Of a stretch of DNA of 64,000 nt, positions 47,716 to 56,573 are shown in pieces (the stretch's first letter is position 1; each line of letters starts with the position of its first letter). This stretch comes from an uncultured bacterium (GTDB lineage: Bacteria; Planctomycetota; UBA1135; GCA-002686595), in NCBI GenBank assembly GCA_938083085.1, contig CALLKX010000015.1, positions 1 to 64,000 on the forward strand, in the 5' to 3' direction. Made by a program: the position numbers and the translations under genes. The notes under the pieces were generated by a model that saw only the letters and a list, made by a program, of their open reading frames with translations, searched no databases and was not told the origin of the DNA.

Positions 47716-47946
47716 TCAGGGGGCGGCTTCGAAGATGAGCTTCGGGATTTCTTGGTAGGCCGGGAAACGGTCGAGGGCGGCCTTCGAGAACAGAAGCTTC
47801 CCGTCGACGGTTACCTCGAATCGGCCTCCGCTCCCCTCAACGAGGGTCACGCTGGCGCCGTCGAACGAGCTCTCGAGTTCAGCAGCCAGACCGGCTGCCT
47901 GCGAGGCGTAGTTTCACTGGGTGCAGTACTCGATCTGGACGTCCAT
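47716..47946 (-). CDS. SelW-like (Rdx family) selenoprotein, CxxU, UGA-encoded
   Basis: A 76-residue protein if the in-frame TGA at 47914-47916 is read as selenocysteine. It starts at ATG 47946. The N-terminus MDVQIEYCTQ-U-NY gives C8-x-x-U11, the active-site motif of SelT/SelW/SelH (Rdx) proteins, where Cys forms read CxxC. After the UGA the frame stays open to the TGA at 47716-47718 and continues with family features: GSGGRFEVTVDGKLLFSK and FPAYQEIPKLI. A hairpin fitting a bacterial SECIS begins 15 nt after the UGA. Function: thioredoxin-fold redox protein, physiological substrate unsettled. Without Sec insertion only a 10-residue peptide would be made. Confidence 0.88.
47882..47898 (-). 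promoter_or_regulatory. Putative SECIS element of the SelW-like gene
   Basis: On the mRNA strand GCAGCC-GGUCU-GGCUGC: a perfect 6-bp stem with a 5-nt loop. The loop begins 21 nt after the UGA, inside the usual 16-37 nt window for bacterial SECIS, with G in its first two positions. Loop and closing CC/GG pairs are identical to the hairpin at 61101-61117. Confidence 0.78.
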
Positions 47947-48357
47947 ATTGGGCTCGCTGCTGGGGTCTTCGGGGGTCGTTCGTGGGCCCGTGCACGGCAC
48001 GGGCCATCGAAGGCGTGGCACCCGCAGTCCATTTCCTGGCCTGGACGGGAGCACAGGGGGGCAGATTCTGCCCCGGGCTGGGATTGAATCAGAGATGCTC
48101 GACGAGAGCCACGACACAGCCGCGGTAGTGCGGGAACACTTCAAAGGCGGGCGCCTGAGCGTGCGCCATTCCGCCGCAGCGAGGGCCGGGGCCCCGTTCG
48201 TTAACGATCTCTGAACGAATCGCCTCCTCGTTTCTGGAACCCCGATTCCAAGCCCCGCGTCACGCTCTAGTACTCCTTCCCCTTCCGCTTCCGCGTTCCC
48301 ATCGAGCGCACCCAGGAGAGCGGAAGCGATTCCCTTTTGACTCCTTCCATCCAAGGC
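47947..48357. other. Divergent intergenic region
   Basis: About 410 bp between the SelW-like gene and the secreted metalloprotease. No gene was recognised. It contains a perfect 9-bp inverted repeat (47985-48005) and the 10-bp palindrome TCGTTAACGA (48198-48207). Promoters for both genes must lie here, but I could not assign -35/-10 elements. Confidence 0.6.
47985..48005. promoter_or_regulatory. Perfect inverted repeat upstream of the SelW-like gene
   Basis: GGCCCGTGC-ACG-GCACGGGCC: a 9-bp perfect stem with a 3-nt spacer, about 40 bp upstream of the SelW-like ATG. Operator or leader hairpin. Confidence 0.5.
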
Positions 48358-51300
48358 ATGATCGCTCCCATCACCAGCGTTGCTCTCGCCGCGGCATTCT
48401 TCGCAGCCCCCGCGACCGCACAGTCGCTGAACCAGCCGACCGAGTTCACCTCCAGCCCGGAGACGCTCCTTGCCAACTGGCGAGCGGAACACGGCGACTC
48501 TTGGCGCCTCCTGTCCAACCCGGGTACGGGCACCCTGGAGATGCTGTTCGGCGGAAACGCGGTGTCTCCGTTCGAGCCGAACACCTCCGAGCCCACCGAG
48601 TGGTTCTCCCTCGCCCGCTACTGGGTCGAGCAGACCTACCAAATGCACGGGATCGAGTCAGGCCAGCTGGTGGAGGAGCGCTTCCGGTTCATGCCCCTCG
48701 GGCAGGTGAACTCCACGGACAAGATGACGGTGCGGTTCGAGCAGGTCGTCAACGGGGTCCCCGTGGAAGACGGCGCCGTCAACGTCCTCTTCGACATGAG
48801 CGGACGGCTCCTCTCGGTGCACTCCACCGCGGCGCCGACCCTGACGCGCCCCAGCGGGAAGCCGACCACCGGCGCGGGCTTCGCGGCCCTCGTGGCGGCA
48901 CGCGCATTCAAGGACGAGTTCGGCGTTCAGCCGAACCAGATGGGCGACGCGCGCCTTGTCCACGCTCACTCCGAGCGCGGCGAGGTCAAGACCTGGGATC
49001 TCGCCTGGGAGATCGAAGCCACCTTCGACAGCGGTGAGGGCCAGCCCATCGGCCGTCGCTACTCGATCGACGCGACCGGCAAGGACGTCCTCAAGAGCGA
49101 GAACACCATCCACAACTTCGACGTCTTCGGCACGGTGCGTGCCAACGCGACGCCAGGGCTCTCCGCGGACCGCAGTGCGAACCCGCCGGCGCCCATCGCG
49201 ATGCCGCGGACACGCATCTCGAGCAGCGCCGGCACCGTGGAGACGGACCGTGACGGCAACTTCACGATCACCGGAGTGAATACCCCCATCGACCTGACGG
49301 TGGACTACTTCGGAGAGTTCACCAACATCAACAACGACTCGGGTGCCGACTACTCGATCACCTTCCAGGGCGTGCAGCCGAACCAGCAGAACGACCTGCT
49401 GATGAACCCGAACCCGTCCCAAAACCTGACCTCTCAGGCCAACGCGCAGCTGCACCTCAACGTGCTGCGCGACTTCGTCCGAGACACCTTCCCGACGGAT
49501 CCCACCGCGGACTTCCGCGCGACGGCCAACGTCAACCTCGATAGCAACTGCAACGCATTCTTCAACGGTTCGTCCACGAACTACTACGTCGCTGGCGGCG
49601 GCTGCAACAACACGGCCTTCAGCACCGTGGTCGCCCACGAGCAAGGGCACTGGCTCAACGTGCGCTACGGCACCGGTAACGGCAACGACGGCATGGGCGA
49701 GGGCAACGCGGACGTGTTCGCCATGTACTGCTACGACGACAGCGTCGTCGGGCGCTTCTTCACCACCGGCGGGGGGTCCGTGCGGAACGGCAACAACAAC
49801 CGTCAGTTCTGCGGCGACAACAACTCGGGCTGCTACAGCGGCGTGCACGCCAACGGCGAGGTCTGGATGGGCGCTGCCTGGAAGGTCCGTCAGAACCTGA
49901 AGGCTTCCCTCGGGACGGCCGCCGGTGGCATGCAGGCCAACTCCCTCTTCCTCGGGTGGCTGAACAGCTACAACCAGACGCAAATCCGCTCGATCATCGA
50001 GACCCAGTGGCTCACGCTGGACGACGATGACGGCAACATCAACAACGGCACGCCGAACTACGCTGACATTGACGGTGGGTTCACCCAGCAGGGCTTCCCC
50101 GGCGTCGCCCTGCAGCTCATAACGATCAGCGACGTGACCGCCCTGGGCGACACCCCTGACGAGGCCGGGCCCTACGTGGTCGAGGCTGACATCGTCTCGA
50201 ACTTCGGCGGAGCGCTCACCGGCGCCGAACTGCGTTACCGCGTCAACGGAGCGGGAAACTTCACCGCCATTCCGATGTCGAGCACGGTCGGCGACACCTT
50301 CTCCGCCGGTATCCCCGGCCAGATCTCCCCTTCCCGCGTCGAGTACTACGTGAACGCGACGGAGAGCACCGGCACGAGCAAGTCCTTCCCGGAGGGCGGC
50401 GAGAGCTCGCCGCTCGTGTTCCGCGTCGGGGACATCACGCCCATCATCGTGACCGAGTTCGAAGCCGGCTCCGACGGCTTTTCGGGGGGCGCTCCGGGCG
50501 ACACGGCCACGACGGGCCAATGGACGCTCGGTAACCCGATCGGCACCGCAGCCCAGTCCGAGGACGACCACACGGCCGTCGGCACCAACTGCTACTTCAC
50601 CGGCCAGGGCTCGCCTGGCGGCAGCCTCGGCGAGAACGACGTGGACGGCGGATTCACCACCCTGCTCAGCCCCGTCTTCGACGCGGCGGGCCTCAACTCC
50701 GTTGAGGTCAGCTACTGGCGGTGGTACTCCAACACCACCGGCGGCTCCCCGAACGCCGACATCTTCGAGGTCGAGGTCAGCGCCGACGGTGGCGCCTCCT
50801 GGGTCGACGTCGAGACGGTCGGCCCCACCGGCGCCGGGACCGACGGCGGATGGGTTGAAGCCAGCTTCGACCTCTCTGCCATCGTGACCCCGACGGCCAA
50901 CATGCAGCTTCGCTTCATCGCCTCGGACCTCGGCACCGGCTCGATCGTCGAGGCCGCCATCGACGACATCGAGATCGTCGGGCTCGGCAGCTCGATCCCG
51001 GCTCCCGTGCGCTACTGCGCGGCCAACCCCAACTCGACGGGTTTGCCCACTCGCATTGACTTCAACGGGAGCGTACGGATCTCGGAGAACGACTTCTTCC
51101 TCTCCGCGTCGAGCATGCCCGCAGGGTCGTTCGGGCTCTTCTTCTTCGGGGACCAGCAGACCCAGGTGCCGATCAGCGGTAGCCAGGGTGTCCTCTGCGT
51201 GGGCGGATCACAGTTCCGCCTCCCGCCGGTCCAGGCCGACCCCCTGCTCGGGCTCGCCTTCTACCAGGTCGACTTCAGCGATCCGTCCACCAACGGTCAG

Positions 51301-51411
51301 CAGATTCTCGGTGGGAGCACCTGGAACTTCCAGATGTGGCACCGGGACTCCGCTGCCGGCCAGGTGACGTCCAACACGTCGGACGCTCTTCAGATCTCCT
51401 TCGGCGACTGA
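48358..51411 (+). CDS. Large secreted zinc metalloprotease with C-terminal module
   Basis: A 1017-residue exported protein. Residues 1-22 form a signal peptide ending in AAPATAQS. An N-terminal propeptide-like region contains FEQVVNGVPVEDGAVNV, similar to FTP/PepSY propeptides. The zinc site is H427-E-x-x-H431 (VVAHEQGHW) with E448 (GMGEGNAD) as third ligand, in the gluzincin spacing of fungalysin/thermolysin-like enzymes. A beta-rich tail follows, and from about residue 875 the module YCAANPNSTGLPTRIDFNG...LCVGG also found in the hydrolase at 15680-17155. ATG 48358 is chosen because the upstream TTG would add seven residues before the signal peptide. Confidence 0.83.
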   Translation: MIAPITSVALAAAFFAAPATAQSLNQPTEFTSSPETLLANWRAEHGDSWRLLSNPGTGTLEMLFGGNAVSPFEPNTSEPTEWFSLARYWVEQTYQMHGIESGQLVEERFRFMPLGQVNSTDKMTVRFEQVVNGVPVEDGAVNVLFDMSGRLLSVHSTAAPTLTRPSGKPTTGAGFAALVAARAFKDEFGVQPNQMGDARLVHAHSERGEVKTWDLAWEIEATFDSGEGQPIGRRYSIDATGKDVLKSENTIHNFDVFGTVRANATPGLSADRSANPPAPIAMPRTRISSSAGTVETDRDGNFTITGVNTPIDLTVDYFGEFTNINNDSGADYSITFQGVQPNQQNDLLMNPNPSQNLTSQANAQLHLNVLRDFVRDTFPTDPTADFRATANVNLDSNCNAFFNGSSTNYYVAGGGCNNTAFSTVVAHEQGHWLNVRYGTGNGNDGMGEGNADVFAMYCYDDSVVGRFFTTGGGSVRNGNNNRQFCGDNNSGCYSGVHANGEVWMGAAWKVRQNLKASLGTAAGGMQANSLFLGWLNSYNQTQIRSIIETQWLTLDDDDGNINNGTPNYADIDGGFTQQGFPGVALQLITISDVTALGDTPDEAGPYVVEADIVSNFGGALTGAELRYRVNGAGNFTAIPMSSTVGDTFSAGIPGQISPSRVEYYVNATESTGTSKSFPEGGESSPLVFRVGDITPIIVTEFEAGSDGFSGGAPGDTATTGQWTLGNPIGTAAQSEDDHTAVGTNCYFTGQGSPGGSLGENDVDGGFTTLLSPVFDAAGLNSVEVSYWRWYSNTTGGSPNADIFEVEVSADGGASWVDVETVGPTGAGTDGGWVEASFDLSAIVTPTANMQLRFIASDLGTGSIVEAAIDDIEIVGLGSSIPAPVRYCAANPNSTGLPTRIDFNGSVRISENDFFLSASSMPAGSFGLFFFGDQQTQVPISGSQGVLCVGGSQFRLPPVQADPLLGLAFYQVDFSDPSTNGQQILGGSTWNFQMWHRDSAAGQVTSNTSDALQISFGD

Positions 51412-51746
51412 GGTTGAGCACCTGAGAATCGGCAACTGAGGCCCGGCTCGCGCGGGCGCCTCACGGAGCCCAAGAAGGCCCCCAGAGAGCTCCGGCTCCC
51501 TGGGGGCCTCTCTATTGCGACCGTAGAGCGTCCAACCGCCCTCCACGGGGCGCTCCGGGCCCCTCCGGTGACGCTGCAGGTGAACTTGCCGCCAAAAATT
51601 GAGGCGCGAGGGGAGGGGCTAACGCATGAATATGCTCCTGCGGGAGGCGTACGCCCCGCGGATCGGCCACCTCATGGCCCCTGCCCCCCCCATCTAGCCG
51701 CGCTCCTGCCGCGGCCGCTCCCCCCCCTCCAGCAACGACCTCACGA
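51412..51746. other. Intergenic region after the metalloprotease
   Basis: 335 bp without a recognised gene. It contains the terminator at 51476-51509 and presumably the promoter of the Met-rich protein gene. Confidence 0.6.
51476..51509 (+). terminator. Terminator of the metalloprotease gene
   Basis: AGGCCCCCAG (51476-51485) pairs with CTGGGGGCCT (51500-51509) around a 14-nt loop, followed by CTCTCTATTG. It lies 65 bp after the stop codon. Confidence 0.7.
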
Positions 51747-52814
51747 ATGCGCACCCAGTTCGCCCTCGCCACCGCCGTGGCCATTCCCGCCCTCTTCGCC
51801 TTCTCCGGCACAGAGGCCGCCAAGATCGAGTTCGCCCCCAAGGCCGGCTCGACCCTCACCAAGACCTTCGTCTCCACCACGACGATGGAAATGGACGACA
51901 TGGCCATGACCATGAACGGTGAGCCGAGCCCGATGATGCCGGACATCGAGATGAGCATGGAGATGGTCGCCACCACGACCGTCACCGACGAGTACATCGC
52001 GCTCGCCGCCGGCCAGCCGAAGAAGCTCTCCCGCAGCTACGACGCCGTCGGCTCCGAGCTCGAGATGGACGTCGTCATCAACATGATGGGTGAAGAGGAG
52101 AGCCAGTCACCGAACGGCTCGGGCACCTCCGAGCTCGAAGGCTCCACCGTCATCTTCACATGGAACGACGAGGACGGTGAGTACGAGCTCTCCTTCCCCG
52201 AGGGTGAAGAGGGCGACGCCGATCTCCTCGAGGACCTCTCCGAGGACATGGATTACCGCGCGCTGCTTCCCGACGGGGAGCTCGCCGAGGGCGAGTCTTA
52301 CGAGATCGACCTCATGGGTCTCGTGAACGTGATGGCGCCTGGCGGGGACCTCAAGATCGACCTGGAAGTGGACGGAGCCCAGGCAGGCATGGGCCCTGAC
52401 CCGGCGATGATGTCGGACTTCCGCCAGTTCTTCGACGACGCCGTCGAGGGTTCAGCCACCGGCAAGTTCGTCGAGATGCGCGACGTTGATGGCACGAGCG
52501 TCGCCGTGATCGAGCTGGAGATGGAGATCTCGGCCTCTGCAGACATGTCCGAAATGGCCGCCGAGGCCATGGGTAGCGAGGAGCTCCCCGCCGAGATGAG
52601 CGTCGACCGCATGGACCTCACCATGAGCCTCGAAGGCACGGGCGAGCTGCTCTGGAACGTCGAGGCCGGCCACGCGCACAGCATGACGCTCCAGGCCGAC
52701 CTCGACATCGGCATGGACATGGCGATGGGCATGGACATGGGCGGGCAGTCCATGGACCTCGGCATGGAGATGGCCATGTCAGGCAACATCAAGACGAGCC
52801 TCGTGACCGAGTGA
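51747..52814 (+). CDS. Secreted methionine-rich acidic protein
   Basis: A 355-residue protein with a signal peptide (residues 1-24, ending TEAA). About 38 residues (roughly 11 %) are methionine, clustered as M-x-M in three stretches: near residues 47-75 (TTTMEMDDMAMTMNG, IEMSMEM), near 270-290, and near the C-terminus (DIGMDMAMGMDMGGQSMDLG). The composition is also acidic. Met-rich M-x-M clusters bind Cu(I) in periplasmic copper proteins, but no His/Cys sites or copper genes are nearby, so the role is open. The fold may be a DUF6263-like beta protein. Strong hairpin downstream. Confidence 0.7.
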   Translation: MRTQFALATAVAIPALFAFSGTEAAKIEFAPKAGSTLTKTFVSTTTMEMDDMAMTMNGEPSPMMPDIEMSMEMVATTTVTDEYIALAAGQPKKLSRSYDAVGSELEMDVVINMMGEEESQSPNGSGTSELEGSTVIFTWNDEDGEYELSFPEGEEGDADLLEDLSEDMDYRALLPDGELAEGESYEIDLMGLVNVMAPGGDLKIDLEVDGAQAGMGPDPAMMSDFRQFFDDAVEGSATGKFVEMRDVDGTSVAVIELEMEISASADMSEMAAEAMGSEELPAEMSVDRMDLTMSLEGTGELLWNVEAGHAHSMTLQADLDIGMDMAMGMDMGGQSMDLGMEMAMSGNIKTSLVTE

Positions 52815-52894
52815 GTCCACGAGGTCGATGACCGCGGCGCGCTCCTCCTCGGGGGATGCCTCGAGAGGGGCCAGCGCCGCGCTCCGTTGTCCAC

Positions 52895-52927
52895 AGGCGC
52901 CCCCTGCCCGACCGGCAGGGGGCGCCT
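52895..52927. terminator. Bidirectional terminator
   Basis: AGGCGCCCCCTGCC (52895-52908) and its perfect complement (52914-52927) form a 14-bp stem with a 5-nt loop between the convergent Met-rich protein and pcp genes. Confidence 0.8.
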
Positions 52928-52981
52928 CGCTAGTTCACGGGCGAGGCCGGCGCGACATGGGCTGCCCCTCCCACCAGCGCC

Positions 52982-53575
52982 TCACAGCTCCCGCGCGAAC
53001 GCGGCCAGGAAGCCTCGCACCACGTCCACTTGCGCCTCGACCCGGAGGTGCTCCACAGGGGGCACATGCAGGAAGAGGGCAGAGAAGCCGCGAGTTGAGG
53101 CCGCGTCGAGCCCCGCCCGGTAGATCCGTTCACAGAGGTAGCCGCCGGCATCATCGGACCGCGAGACCTCCTCGGCGCCCGCAGCCCGGAGCCAGAGCTC
53201 GCAGCGGTCCAGGTCCAGGGAGGTATGACGCTCCGCCGGACCCTCGAGCGGGACCCCGCCGCCCACCTGGCCGTCATTGTCGGGCTGGCCGCTCTGGAAT
53301 ACCGCCCCGGCCCGCTGCTCAAGCCGAAACGCCGGGCCCCGGTGAACGCCCAGTGAGACCACGGCGGCGACCCCCTGCCCCAGCCCATCCAGGGCCGCCT
53401 CCAGCTCCCCCGGAGCCCGCTCGAAGGCCACGGGGAGGACCCGGCCGTGCACCGCCAAGTCTCCCCCACGGCTGTCCTCGAGGCAGGCCCCGTCGAGCTG
53501 GCGTGCCACCTCGCCGCTGGGGTTCAACGGGACGTCTAGGAAGGGCTCGAAGCCTGTGAGCAGGAGAGTGCGCAT
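52982..53575 (-). CDS. pcp: Pyroglutamyl peptidase I-like cysteine peptidase
   Basis: A 197-residue C15 peptidase removing N-terminal pyroglutamate. GFEPF at residues 8-12 and NPS at 18-20 start the domain. The triad is E86 (RLEQRA), C148 (AGGYLCERIY) and H170 (FLHVPPV), close to the family's Glu81/Cys144/His168. The substrate-loop sequence is divergent, so specificity could differ. It is divergent from the AtuA operon. Confidence 0.87.
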   Translation of the reverse strand: MRTLLLTGFEPFLDVPLNPSGEVARQLDGACLEDSRGGDLAVHGRVLPVAFERAPGELEAALDGLGQGVAAVVSLGVHRGPAFRLEQRAGAVFQSGQPDNDGQVGGGVPLEGPAERHTSLDLDRCELWLRAAGAEEVSRSDDAGGYLCERIYRAGLDAASTRGFSALFLHVPPVEHLRVEAQVDVVRGFLAAFAREL

Positions 53576-53673
53576 GAGAGGAGGCCGCGGCATCGAGAGG
53601 GCCGGGGGCCTAGAGGGTAGACTCGCCGGCCCGGATCGCGGTAATGCCACCCGATCCCCACCCACTGCGTGCC

Positions 53674-55065
53674 ATGAAATCCAAGGACAAGGTCCTCATC
53701 GCCAACGGCCAGGGCTTCTGGGGAGACTCGATCCTCGGCCCCGTTCGACTGATCGAGGAGGGCCCTCTCGACTACCTGACGCTCGACTACCTCGCCGAGG
53801 TGACCATGAGCATCATGCAGAAGCTGAAGACCCGCGACCCCTCCAAGGGGTACGCGACGGACTTCGTCACCCTGCTCGACCGGGTCCTGCCCAAGGCCAT
53901 GGAGAAGGGCGTGAAGATCGTCGCCAACGCCGGCGGGGTGAACCCGATGGCCTGCAAGGACGCGGTCCTTGAGGTCGTCCGCAAGCACGGGCTGGAAGGG
54001 GTCAAGGTCGCCGTCGTCGAGGGCGACGACATCCTCGGCGAGCTCGACGGGTTGATGCAGGGCGGGGAGGCGTTCACCAATATGGACACCGGAGACCCCC
54101 TCGCACCGGTCCGCAATCAGGTCACCAGCGCCAACGTCTACCTCGGCGCCTTTCCCATCGCCGAGGCGTTGAACCAGGGCGCCGATATCGTGATCACGGG
54201 CCGCGGCACGGACCCGGGCCTCGTCATCGGCCCGCTGATCCACGAGTTTGGCTGGACCGAGGCTGACCTGGATCAGCTCGCGGCAGGCACCGTCGCGGGG
54301 CACATCCTCGAGTGCGGCGCTCAGTGCACTGGCGGGAACTACACCGACTGGAAGTCCATCGAGAACATGGCGATGATCGGCTACCCGATCGTCGAGGCAG
54401 GTTCCGACGGGACGTTCACCGTCACGAAGCATGAGGGTACCGGCGGCCGGGTCTCCCGCGACACCGTGGTCCACCAACTCAGCTATGAGATGGGCGATCC
54501 GGCCAACTACATCACCCCCGACGTCGTGGCGGACTTCACGTCCTTCCAGATCGACGACGAGGGCAACGACCGCGTCCGCATCAGCGGCGTGAAGGGCGCT
54601 CCCGCCACCCCCACCTACAAGGTGTCCATGAGCTTCCAGGACGGCTGGAAGTCCGTGGGGCAACTCACCATCTCTGGCCCTGACGCCCTGGCCAAGGCCC
54701 GCCTGGCGAGCGAGATCGTCTGGGATCGTCTGAAGTACGACGGGTTCGAATACGCCGCGGAGGAGCGGCTTGTCGAGTTCGTCGGCGCCAACGTCTGCCA
54801 CGAAGGCGTCGCGGTCCCGGGGAGCGATGAGCCCTCCGAGGTCGTCCTGCGGCTCGGCGTGAAGGGGCCCGACCGGGCGAAGGTCAACCGCTTCGGCTCC
54901 GAGCTCGTTCCGCTGGTCACCAGCGGGCCGCCGGGCGTCACGGGCTTCGCCGGCGGCCGGCCCAAGGCCACCGAGATCATCGGCTACTGGCCGGCGCTGC
55001 TCGACAAGACCAAGGTCCGCTCCACCGTCTCCGTCCACGAGCTGCAGCCCGGAGGGCCGTCATGA
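53674..55065 (+). CDS. AtuA family (DUF1446) acyclic terpene utilisation protein
   Basis: A 463-residue protein. IANGQGFWGDS, LTLDYLAEVTMSIM, IVANAGGVNP, GAFPIAEAL and ADIVITGRGTDPGLVIGPL are hallmarks of the AtuA family. AtuA is required for citronellol/geraniol breakdown in Pseudomonas, but its reaction is not known and most homologues are in bacteria without that pathway. ATG 53674 is preferred to 53644. The next gene overlaps its stop (ATGA) and encodes the domain that is fused to AtuA in other species, so the two probably form one functional unit. Confidence 0.85.
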   Translation: MKSKDKVLIANGQGFWGDSILGPVRLIEEGPLDYLTLDYLAEVTMSIMQKLKTRDPSKGYATDFVTLLDRVLPKAMEKGVKIVANAGGVNPMACKDAVLEVVRKHGLEGVKVAVVEGDDILGELDGLMQGGEAFTNMDTGDPLAPVRNQVTSANVYLGAFPIAEALNQGADIVITGRGTDPGLVIGPLIHEFGWTEADLDQLAAGTVAGHILECGAQCTGGNYTDWKSIENMAMIGYPIVEAGSDGTFTVTKHEGTGGRVSRDTVVHQLSYEMGDPANYITPDVVADFTSFQIDDEGNDRVRISGVKGAPATPTYKVSMSFQDGWKSVGQLTISGPDALAKARLASEIVWDRLKYDGFEYAAEERLVEFVGANVCHEGVAVPGSDEPSEVVLRLGVKGPDRAKVNRFGSELVPLVTSGPPGVTGFAGGRPKATEIIGYWPALLDKTKVRSTVSVHELQPGGPS

Positions 55066-55406
55066 CTCACGCCACGCTCGACCAGATCGCCTACGCCCGC
55101 TCGGGTGACAAGGGCGAGGGTTCCAACGTCGGGGTCATCGCACGCTCCGAAGCCGCTTACAGATTCCTCCGCGACGTCCTCACCGAGGAGGTCGTCCAGG
55201 AGCACTTCAAGGGCATCAACCACGGCGGCGTCCGCCGCTTCGAGGCTCCCAACATGGGCGTGCTCAACTTCCTGCTCGAGGACAGCCTCGGCGGCGGAGG
55301 CTCGGCATCCTTGAAGACCGATGCCCAGGGCAAGACCCACGGGCTCGCGCTCCTCCGGATGGAGATGGACATCCCCGACGAGGTCCTCCAGAGCGTGGAG
55401 AGCTGA
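55062..55406 (+). CDS. AtuA-like ferredoxin-fold partner protein
   Basis: A 114-residue protein starting in a 4-nt overlap with the AtuA gene. [23 protein letters not shown] is the signature of the small AtuA-like domain that is C-terminal to DUF1446 in many proteins; here it is separate. [18 protein letters not shown] and [10 protein letters not shown] complete the domain. It probably binds AtuA. The phosphate acyltransferase gene begins 2 nt after its stop. Confidence 0.85.
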   Translation: MTHATLDQIAYARSGDKGEGSNVGVIARSEAAYRFLRDVLTEEVVQEHFKGINHGGVRRFEAPNMGVLNFLLEDSLGGGGSASLKTDAQGKTHGLALLRMEMDIPDEVLQSVES

Positions 55407-55408
55407 CC

Positions 55409-56359
55409 GTGGATCTGCTCCTCGAGCTCCGCGAGCGCGCCCGCCGCTCCAACGCGAGAGTTGTCTTGCCCGAGGCTTCGGACGAGCGCGTGGTCCAGGC
55501 GGCGACGCAGCTCGCCGGGGAAGGGCTCGTGCAGCCCGTCCTCGTGGCCTCCCGCGGCATGGGCAACGTGCCCTCCGGCGTGGAGGTCATCGACCCCCTC
55601 CGCGACAGCCGCGCGGAGGGCTTCGCCGCCGCCCTCCACGAGCGCCGGAAGGCCAAGGGCATGACGCCAGAGCAGGCCGCAGAGCGCATGCGCGACCCGC
55701 TCACCTTCGGGGCCGCGTTGGTGGCCTCAGGGGACTGCGTCGGCGGCGTCGCCGGATCGGAGGCCGCGACGGCCGACGTCCTGCGCGCGGGCCTCCAGGT
55801 GATCGGGCTCCAGCGCGGGATGAAGACGCTGTCCTCATGCTTCCTGATGGTCTTCCCGGACCGGGCGTTGACCTACGGGGACTGCGGCGTCGTGCCGGAC
55901 CCCAGTGCGGAGCAGCTGGTCGACATCGCCATCTCCACCGCCGAGAGCCACCGGCGCCTTGTGGGCGAGGCGCCCAAGGTCGCGCTGCTCTCGTTCTCCA
56001 CCAAGGGCTCCGCCGATCACCCACACGTGGACAAGGTGCGTGAGGCGGCGGCGATGCTCAGGGAGCGGGCGCCCGGCCTCACGAGCGACGGCGAGCTCCA
56101 GGTCGACGCGGCCATCGTGCCCGCTGTCGCGGAGCGCAAGGCGCCCCGCTCCCCCCTCGCAGGTCAGGCCAACGTGCTGATCTTCCCCGACCTCGACGCG
56201 GGGAACATCGCCTACAAGCTCACCCAGCGCCTCGCGGGCGCCACGGCCCTTGGACCGCTGGTCCAGGGATTGGAGCGCCCCTTCATGGACCTCTCCCGCG
56301 GGTGCAGCGCCGACGACATCGTCGAGGTGGCGTGCATCGCGGCGGCCCTCGCCGGCTGA
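55409..56359 (+). CDS. Phosphate acetyl/butyryltransferase
   Basis: A 316-residue enzyme of the Pta/Ptb family that interconverts acyl-CoA and acyl phosphate. [80 protein letters not shown] and [19 protein letters not shown] are typical of Pta. It starts at GTG 55409, 2 nt after the AtuA-like gene, forming a three-gene operon. No acetate kinase gene is nearby. The acyl group is not assigned. Confidence 0.93.
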   Translation: MDLLLELRERARRSNARVVLPEASDERVVQAATQLAGEGLVQPVLVASRGMGNVPSGVEVIDPLRDSRAEGFAAALHERRKAKGMTPEQAAERMRDPLTFGAALVASGDCVGGVAGSEAATADVLRAGLQVIGLQRGMKTLSSCFLMVFPDRALTYGDCGVVPDPSAEQLVDIAISTAESHRRLVGEAPKVALLSFSTKGSADHPHVDKVREAAAMLRERAPGLTSDGELQVDAAIVPAVAERKAPRSPLAGQANVLIFPDLDAGNIAYKLTQRLAGATALGPLVQGLERPFMDLSRGCSADDIVEVACIAAALAG

Positions 56360-56407
56360 TCAGCGGGACCGGACGGAACGCCCTCCGTGCCTGCACGCCT
56401 GAGCCGG

Positions 56408-56422
56408 CGTCACGGCGTGACG
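56408..56422. terminator. Small hairpin after the acyltransferase operon
   Basis: CGTCAC-GGC-GTGACG: a perfect 6-bp stem with a 3-nt loop, about 50 bp after the stop codon. It has no U-run, so it is a weak terminator candidate. Confidence 0.35.
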
Positions 56423-56482
56423 AGGCCCCAAGAAGACCGGACCCCTTCCGGCCTGACCACAATCCCGGACTGGGCCCAAGCT

Positions 56483-56530
56483 CGATTGGGCCGGTGCCGG
56501 ACTGGGCCGGTGCCGGGCTGGGCCCCACCC
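56483..56530. repeat. 16-nt minisatellite A
   Basis: Three adjacent 16-nt units based on GGACTGGGCCGGTGCC, the third diverged. Further degenerate copies lie just upstream. Confidence 0.8.
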
Positions 56531-56573
56531 CCTGGCGCCCCCACATCAGTGGTCCCCGCCCTCAGTCGTCCTT

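Noticed and set aside
47914-47916. Nonsense mutation making the SelW-like gene a pseudogene
   Set aside because: The codon is UGA at precisely the Sec position, the frame after it is intact and conserved, and a SECIS-like hairpin follows.
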